Positions 59,066-64,000 of a stretch of 64,000 nt of DNA are shown here, one piece after another. The DNA is taken from contig CANNGH010000004.1 in the NCBI GenBank assembly GCA_947504115.1, forward strand, positions 310,001 to 374,000, written 5' to 3'. The stretch's first letter is position 1, and each line of letters opens with the position of its first letter. This DNA comes from an uncultured Sedimentitalea sp. Lineage in GTDB: Bacteria > Pseudomonadota > Alphaproteobacteria > Rhodobacterales > Rhodobacteraceae. Made by a program: the position numbers and the translations under genes. The notes under the pieces were generated by a model, which did no database searches, was not told where the DNA came from, and saw only the letters and a list, made by a program, of their open reading frames with translations.

Positions 59066-61572
59066 TTCCCGACCAACTTGCCGTAGTCGAAGCCCTCATC
59101 GATGGATCGAACCTGCCAGCGAAACCGGGCGACAGCATCGCCGTTCTCGAGGCCCGGAGGCGGTTTCAGGATCGTACGTTTGAGAAAGCCACCGGTGAAC
59201 GAACTTTCGCCCGGTTCCAGGTCGCCAAGCACCGCAGCGATCTTGGCCCAGTCTTCGAAGAAGTATTCCGCGAGGAGCGGGATTACCTTATGGCGCATGA
59301 CCTCGTCGACATCTGCTCGCGAACTGCACGCAGTGAAGTAGGCGTGTCCAATCTGGTGTTCGCGGTCGTAGAGATACTCGATCCGCTCGTTGATCGTGGC
59401 GAGAAGTCGCGGCAGGTCGATCCCGCATTTCTGACCAGCGTCTTCGAGGATGGATGCATCAGGCATCATTTCACGGAAGGTGAACCGCCGCCGGAGTGCA
59501 GTGTCGAGAAGCGCGATCGACCGGTCGGCGGTATTCATAGTGCCGAGGATGTGCAGGTTGGACGGCACGCCGAATTCGTCCCCGGAATAGGGCAAGCGGA
59601 CCCGTACCGCATTCGGCTGGTTGAGCCGCTTGTCGGCCTCGAGAAGGGTGATCAGTTCGCCGAAAACCTTGGAAATGTTCGCCCGGTTGATCTCGTCGAT
59701 AATCAGAACGAACTGATCGGGCTCGTCACCCCCGTCGTTCCTCTGACTGTTCATGTAGCGCTCGAGCGCCGGAATATTGAGCTCGCTGTCGTAGAGCAGA
59801 TAAATCGACTGCTGCATGAAGCCGCGGCTGTAGATCTCGCTGACCGCTACCCCGTCACGATCCACCCAGAGCCATCGCACCGCGCGACGGTGGGCATAGC
59901 CCCCTTCCGGCCGTGGCTTGAACTCGTAATCGCCGACGAACTCCCCGATGGCACGGAACTGCTGGTTTCCCTTCGATACGATCACGATGTCGCCGTGCCG
60001 GACCCAGTTCCGGAATCGAAAGGGCATCTGCACCCATCCGGATCTTGAATCTATGTCGCCGCCGCCGTCTCGGTGGTCCTTGCAGGCTTCGAAAATCGCC
60101 TCCCGGCTGGCGTACTTCTCATCGCTCCAGTCGATGTCGTCGAAGCCGAGGAGTGTGTAACCGCCCTCTATCGCTTCCTCGAACAAGTGCGCGTCCTCGG
60201 GGTTGTTCGCTTCGCCGATCGACATCTTGAAGACCTGGCGGCCCTCCAGCCTGATCATGTCATCGCCCGACGAGCGCCCACGGCTGGTCTCCGCGCGCTT
60301 CGCGATCCGCCTGAATATCCCGTGGACCGTTTCGAGCCGGAAGCCGGCCGACTCCGCCTCACCTTCGCCGTCCGCCCCGGTCATTGGCTGCCGACCTTCG
60401 ACAAAATCCTCGTAGGCCATCGACTGGTGGAATGTGACGAACTCCACGCGCCCGGCCGCCACGAGCCTCTGGTAGACCGCCATGAGCTCGGCCTGATCCT
60501 GCGGCACCGGCTCGCCGCACAGCCGCACTGCCTCGGCCGCGGTGGAAAAGGTTTTCCCGGTGCCGGGTGGCCCGTAGAGAATGAGGTTCATGGGGGTGAA
60601 TCCCTTCTGGATCTTGGCGTCAGTCGCGCGACCGTCGTCAGCACCGCTCGTTCCATTCACGCCGCCACGTGGGGGAACACCGATTGCCTGAGCAATCTCC
60701 GGAGAGAGCTCATAGCGAACAAGCTTGTCGCCGCCGTAGGTCAGGTAATTGACGGGTCCGCCGGCGATCGCCTTGACACGTGACGCGAGGCCGTCGACGA
60801 GCATCGCCCGTGCGACATCGACGATGTCCTCCGTCTCGATAGCCTCATCCGCCTTGTTCCCGGCGCCTCGCGGCTTGATCCGAAATGCCGATACGCCGCT
60901 GCTGCGGTTGTAGTTCCTGACAGGCTGAAAGGGGGCCCCCGTCGCATCGAAAAGGACGAAGGGGCGGCTTCCATCGGACTGAACAGTCTCATCAAGCTTG
61001 AAGCGGAACACCGTGGCTGAGCTTTGGTCGGCCCCGATCCGTTCAGGCTCTGGGAGCTGCGCCATGTCCTGGAATATCCGTCCGGCCAGAGCTTGGCAGA
61101 TATTCGGCCAGGCCTCCTTGAGCCCAAGTGCTTCGTTCACGTCGCGGACGAGCACGTCGACGTGGTCGCGACCTTCCTCACGTGCGGATTCGATGTAGTG
61201 CTCGAGTACGTATTGCCGTATCCGATCAGCGTCCTTGGCCGCTCCCGGAGGGTCACCCGCCAGGAACCGCCCGTACTGCCCCAACCAGCTACCCCAGTTG
61301 GAGAGCCTGTTGTGGGGATTGTCGGAGTCCGGCATGAGGATTCGGTAGTCCTGACCGCCTGTTCGGGCATCCTCCCGAATTTTGCGCAGACGCTCTCGCA
61401 GCGCCTCGAACCTGTCGGCTTCCCATGCCTCGTCGAGATCCCGATGCGGCATTCCAAGCGCCGAAAGGTTCCGCTCAATGGTTCGGATCGCGTAAGCCCG
61501 CGAATTGCGGCCCGCTTCTGTCTGGGCTCCGCCTTGCTCGAGCCATGTCTTGAATTCGTGCTCTTTCGTCAT
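59062..61572 (-). CDS. mcrB: McrB-like AAA+ ATPase/GTPase with inserted EVE-like domain
   Basis: An 836-aa protein. Walker A is NLILYGPPGTGKTFSTAAE (about residue 333), Walker B/NKxD-like region is FVLIIDEINRANISKVFGELITLLE and the sensor MNTADRSIALLDTALRRRF. Between them, about residues 435-575, lies an extra region (FKMSIGEANNPEDAHLFEEAIEGGYTLLGFDDIDW, WVRHGDIVIVSKGNQQFRAIGEFVGDYEF) resembling EVE/PUA-like modified-base readers. The N-terminal 290 residues (with FVLFDATGAPFQPVRNYNRSSGVSAFRI) are probably another target-recognition domain. It pairs with McrC. Confidence 0.9.
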   Translation of the reverse strand: MTKEHEFKTWLEQGGAQTEAGRNSRAYAIRTIERNLSALGMPHRDLDEAWEADRFEALRERLRKIREDARTGGQDYRILMPDSDNPHNRLSNWGSWLGQYGRFLAGDPPGAAKDADRIRQYVLEHYIESAREEGRDHVDVLVRDVNEALGLKEAWPNICQALAGRIFQDMAQLPEPERIGADQSSATVFRFKLDETVQSDGSRPFVLFDATGAPFQPVRNYNRSSGVSAFRIKPRGAGNKADEAIETEDIVDVARAMLVDGLASRVKAIAGGPVNYLTYGGDKLVRYELSPEIAQAIGVPPRGGVNGTSGADDGRATDAKIQKGFTPMNLILYGPPGTGKTFSTAAEAVRLCGEPVPQDQAELMAVYQRLVAAGRVEFVTFHQSMAYEDFVEGRQPMTGADGEGEAESAGFRLETVHGIFRRIAKRAETSRGRSSGDDMIRLEGRQVFKMSIGEANNPEDAHLFEEAIEGGYTLLGFDDIDWSDEKYASREAIFEACKDHRDGGGDIDSRSGWVQMPFRFRNWVRHGDIVIVSKGNQQFRAIGEFVGDYEFKPRPEGGYAHRRAVRWLWVDRDGVAVSEIYSRGFMQQSIYLLYDSELNIPALERYMNSQRNDGGDEPDQFVLIIDEINRANISKVFGELITLLEADKRLNQPNAVRVRLPYSGDEFGVPSNLHILGTMNTADRSIALLDTALRRRFTFREMMPDASILEDAGQKCGIDLPRLLATINERIEYLYDREHQIGHAYFTACSSRADVDEVMRHKVIPLLAEYFFEDWAKIAAVLGDLEPGESSFTGGFLKRTILKPPPGLENGDAVARFRWQVRSIDEGFDYGKLVGK

Positions 61573-61620
61573 TCACAGATCGCAGTTTCGCAGGTTCTAG
61601 AAGAGAAGAAGGTGATCGTT

Positions 61621-62796
61621 TCACCGCAATGGCTCAGTTCCTCGGCTGAGGATGCTCAAGTAGTCGCTGTAGACATACATCCGGCCACGCTGTTTCCCCG
61701 TCACCTCCCGCACGATGCCGAGATCCTCCAGATGCTGGATCGACTTCGCAATTGTCGGAGGCGAGATGCTCAGCCGCTGCGCCGCCGCGGGAATGCCGAT
61801 GATCGGCTTCTGCTGAAGCAGCTGGTGGACCCGGAGAGCGGATGCGGCCGGGCGCCCGAGATCCTCGATCCTGTGACGATCGGCTTCGAAAAGCGCGAGG
61901 ATCTCGCGCGCTGCTTCTGATGCCTGCAGAGAGGTCTCGGCGATGCCGTCGAGGAAGAACTCCAGCCATGTCTCCCAGTCGCCGTTCTCCCGGACCTGCT
62001 GCAGCAGGTCATAGTACTGGCGGCGATGCGTCTTGAAGTAGAGGCTGAGATAGAGGATCGGCTCCTTCAGGATGCCCTGCGTGCAGAGCAGGAAGGTGAT
62101 CAGCAGGCGGCCGAGGCGTCCGTTTCCGTCGAGGAACGGATGGATGGTCTCGAACTGCACATGGACGAGCCCGGCCTTGATGAGGGTCGGCATCTCCGGC
62201 GTGTCGGTATGGATGAACGCCTCCAGGTCCGACATGAGGTCGAGGACGTTCTCGGGGGGCGGCGGTACGAAGAGCGCATTGCCCGGCCGCGTTCCGCCGA
62301 TCCAGTTCTGCGAACGTCGGAACTCTCCCGGCTGCTTCGTGCTCCCGCGTCCCTTTTCGAGAAGGATGGCGTGGATTTCCCGGATCAGGCGCAGGGAAAG
62401 CGGAAAGCCCTCGCGGATCCGGTCGAGGCCATGGTTCATGGCGGCGACGTAGTTGGAAACCTCCTGCACGTCGTCGAGCGGGACGCCCGGCGCTTCCTCG
62501 CTCTCGAACAGCAGGAGATCGGAGAGCGACGACTGCGTGCCCTCGATCTGCGAGGACAGCAGCGCCTCTTTGCGGACGTACATGTAGAGGAAGAGCGGGG
62601 TGTCGGGCAGGATGGAGGTCACGCCATCGAGCCGGCCGATCGCGCGGTTCGCACGCTCGAGCTGACGGTAGAGCCGATCCATCCTCACCGGCGGGGCCGG
62701 CGGCAAGGGTGGCGGCACGAACGCCTCTGCGCGTTCGCCTGCGGTCGAGATGGCCACGCGCTGACCCAACCGTGATGGCTCCGGTGATAACGCCAT
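61621..62796 (-). CDS. Fic family protein with N-terminal inhibitory helix and C-terminal wHTH
   Basis: A 391-aa protein starting at MALSPEPSRLGQRVAIS. The inhibitory motif SSQIEGTQSS (class II, S/TxxxE) precedes the Fic core with the active site HPFLDGNGRLGRLLI. The C-terminus has a winged helix (RLSISPPTIAKSIQHLEDLGIVREVTG) and YSDYLSILSRG. Fic enzymes usually AMPylate a target; the HTH suggests autoregulation through the palindromes upstream. It is stand-alone, with no antitoxin gene. Earlier in-frame ATGs (62904, 63051) extend into non-conserved sequence. Confidence 0.9.
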   Translation of the reverse strand: MALSPEPSRLGQRVAISTAGERAEAFVPPPLPPAPPVRMDRLYRQLERANRAIGRLDGVTSILPDTPLFLYMYVRKEALLSSQIEGTQSSLSDLLLFESEEAPGVPLDDVQEVSNYVAAMNHGLDRIREGFPLSLRLIREIHAILLEKGRGSTKQPGEFRRSQNWIGGTRPGNALFVPPPPENVLDLMSDLEAFIHTDTPEMPTLIKAGLVHVQFETIHPFLDGNGRLGRLLITFLLCTQGILKEPILYLSLYFKTHRRQYYDLLQQVRENGDWETWLEFFLDGIAETSLQASEAAREILALFEADRHRIEDLGRPAASALRVHQLLQQKPIIGIPAAAQRLSISPPTIAKSIQHLEDLGIVREVTGKQRGRMYVYSDYLSILSRGTEPLR

Positions 62797-62803
62797 GGTT
62801 GAA

Positions 62804-62858
62804 AAAGGATCCTTTCCTTGGCAGGCTACCTGAGAAAGGATATCGCATATTCCTTTCT
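62804..62858. promoter_or_regulatory. Palindromic operators upstream of fic
   Basis: AAAGGATCCTTT (62804-62815) is a perfect 12-bp palindrome, and AGAAAGGA-(10)-TCCTTTCT (62833-62858) is an 8-10-8 inverted repeat with the same core. A third related half-site, GGTTCCTTTTCT, is near 62879. They are likely binding sites for the Fic C-terminal HTH. Confidence 0.6.
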
Positions 62859-62958
62859 TTGTCGTGGTTCTAACGGAAGGTTCCTTTTCTTGTCGAGTGC
62901 TCATTCCCTCTGTCCGCGCCAGATCCGGTCCGGGCGCACCCTCTGAACCGGTGGCGCG
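62859..62958. other. Divergent spacer between fic and the right-end genes
   Basis: No gene supported. It should hold the rightward promoter of the next gene. Confidence 0.4.
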
Positions 62959-63744
62959 ATGGGACATCAGCGCCTCGGAAAACTCCCCACCCACCGATAC
63001 CTGCCGGACATCGTCAGGTATCTGGTGACCGGTGGCACGCCTACCGCGCACTTGGTGGAACAGATCACCGAGGTGGGGCGGGATGCACTGAAGCGTGCCC
63101 TGAAGGATCCTGTGTTCGTGGAAGCGTTGTGGCTGCTCATCAGGTTGCCGCAGGCGGCCGCGTCGAGGGACTTCGGGGCGGCTCTCGCCGAGATCGGCAT
63201 GGGCGCACAGCGGCCGACGTCAGTCGCGGAACTGATGGTTGCCTTCGACAATGCGCTGGAGCGCGTGCAGCGGCGCGAACATCGGGATGCCACGGACCTT
63301 GGCGAGATCGCGCGTCAGGCAGCACTCACCGCGCTCGGCGATGCTGTGCGAGCCGGGATGCCAATGTGGTCCCCCATGGCGGACGATGTGCAGGCTTCGG
63401 TGGCTGCACTGAGGTCACCCGAGAAGTTCGGTGCTCTGGCCCACCACTTCCACGCAAATACCGTGGAGCGCGTCATCCACTACTATGTCGATCGAAACCT
63501 GCATGAACTCGTCGGCGCCGATCGCGTTGTGTCCTCGGTCCACGATCTCGCCACATACGATTCAGCGATACGCCGCCATTGCATGGAAGCCGCGCTGATC
63601 ATGCGCGCCTTCGCCAGGGACTGGCTCGGCAAGAACCAGTATCGGGACGGCAAGGAGATATCGAAGAACGACGCTCGTAAATTCTCGACCTATGCCGTCG
63701 AAAAGATCAGTATCGAGCTCAAGAACAGGAAGGGGCCAAAGTGA
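62959..63744 (+). CDS. Hypothetical protein, possibly QatB-like (261 aa)
   Basis: A soluble helical protein with no recognised motif (YLPDIVRYLVTGGTPTAHLVEQITEVGRDALKRALKDPVFVEALWLLIRLPQAA, later SPEKFGALAHHFHANTVERVIHYYVDRNLHELVG). The basic tail ends in KNRKGPK. It is divergent from fic and overlaps the next gene by GTGA, so the two form one unit. The partner may be QueC-like, which would make this similar to the companion protein of Qat-type defense systems. That is an inference from neighbourhood. Confidence 0.5.
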   Translation: MGHQRLGKLPTHRYLPDIVRYLVTGGTPTAHLVEQITEVGRDALKRALKDPVFVEALWLLIRLPQAAASRDFGAALAEIGMGAQRPTSVAELMVAFDNALERVQRREHRDATDLGEIARQAALTALGDAVRAGMPMWSPMADDVQASVAALRSPEKFGALAHHFHANTVERVIHYYVDRNLHELVGADRVVSSVHDLATYDSAIRRHCMEAALIMRAFARDWLGKNQYRDGKEISKNDARKFSTYAVEKISIELKNRKGPK

Positions 63745-64000
63745 AACGGTGCCTGATTGAATGCGGCGTGCGGCAGGCATCCGAAGATGGCGCTCTCGCG
63801 ATGAACGTGAGCGACCCCGGCAAGAACGTCAATCTGAGGATCGACTCCATCAGCCGCTCGATGGTCGGGAACATCCCCGACCTTCTGATCGATCTTCTGG
63901 AGATCGCGGCATACGTCTACTGCGTCGATCAGCGCATCAAGCGCGGGACTGAGATGCTCATGGATTACGGGAAGGATTGGCGCCGCAGTCTGACCTTCTC
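63741..64000 (+). CDS. 5' part of a possible QueC-like (QatC-type) gene, cut by window
   Basis: The GTG at 63741 overlaps the previous stop. The visible 86 residues (VKRCLIECGVRQASEDGALAMNVSD, VNLRIDSISRSMVGNIPDLLIDLLEIAAYVYCVDQRIKRGTEM, YGKDWRRSLTF) resemble the N-terminal domain that precedes the QueC-like domain in defense proteins such as QatC. The PP-loop motif that would decide this (SGGxDS) lies beyond the window. Confidence 0.4.
   Translation, partial: MKRCLIECGVRQASEDGALAMNVSDPGKNVNLRIDSISRSMVGNIPDLLIDLLEIAAYVYCVDQRIKRGTEMLMDYGKDWRRSLTF

Noticed and set aside
57719-61572. McrBC as cargo of element B
   Set aside because: It lies beyond att2 and next to a different arm-type repeat, so it more likely belongs to another element or the chromosome.

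Overview
The window is alphaproteobacterial, most likely from the Rhodobacteraceae (roseobacter/Paracoccus type). Most of it is GC-rich, and the family content fits that group: DUF1127, ChrB-like, COG4280-like, DUF411 and PCuAC proteins, IS66, IS1182 and IS256 elements, and an initiator-tRNA 3' end used as an attachment site. There are no housekeeping genes. The whole window reads as accessory DNA: a tandem pile-up of integrative, phage-like elements carrying defense and metal-resistance cargo.

Layout. (1) 1-3544 holds the end of a first element (module A): VRR-NUC nuclease, a small ORF, an excisionase-like HTH protein, a control region rich in GGGTGGC motifs, a tyrosine integrase and a 199-aa protein. 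(2) 3771-8069 is cargo A, a CBASS operon (Cap15-like and CapV-like effectors plus a CD-NTase) with a DisA_N/DAC-like gene as its last member and a second, weaker DAC-like ORF on the opposite strand. (3) 8331-8566 is an att region ending in the last 47 bp of tRNA-fMet. (4) 8.6-16.8 kb holds IS debris, an intact IS1182 element, a secreted repeat protein next to a PKHD-type dioxygenase, an intact IS66 element with an 8-bp target duplication, and broken genes. (5) 16.9-37.5 kb is a metal-resistance and envelope island: two CDF exporters, a Zn/Cd-type P-ATPase, two ZIP proteins, SCO/PCuAC/Dsb copper-handling proteins, Lnt, LspA, L,D-transpeptidases, pseudoazurin, ChrB-like and MerR. Seven similar MerR-type promoters, with a TTGAA -35 and a roughly 19-bp spacer, suggest one regulon. 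(6) 37.8-40.9 kb is a decayed phage-like gene cluster. (7) 41.4-46.8 kb is an AT-richer four-gene operon with overlapping genes: cytosine methyltransferase, PRTase-like protein, ORC/CDC6-like P-loop ATPase and a Rossmann-like protein. It is a candidate uncharacterised conflict system. (8) 46.9-53.5 kb is the second integration module (B), about 3.5 kb of which is nearly identical to module A. (9) 53.7-55.7 kb is cargo B, a PP2C phosphatase and a Ser/Thr kinase, followed by an IS256 element and a second copy of the att region (57.4-57.6 kb). (10) 57.7-64 kb holds McrBC, a self-regulated Fic protein and the start of a two-gene unit that may be Qat/QueC-like.

How it fits together. Modules A and B share their integration genes up to a sharp breakpoint, then carry different defense cargo, then end at the same tRNA-fMet att sequence. 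The slot between integrase and att therefore behaves as an exchangeable defense-cargo site. The stretch 8567-57615 (about 49 kb) would be one complete element of this family, stacked beside a relative to its left. Different arm-type repeats to the right of the second att point to a third, unrelated element there. Metal resistance and at least four anti-phage-type systems thus travel in one tRNA-anchored array.
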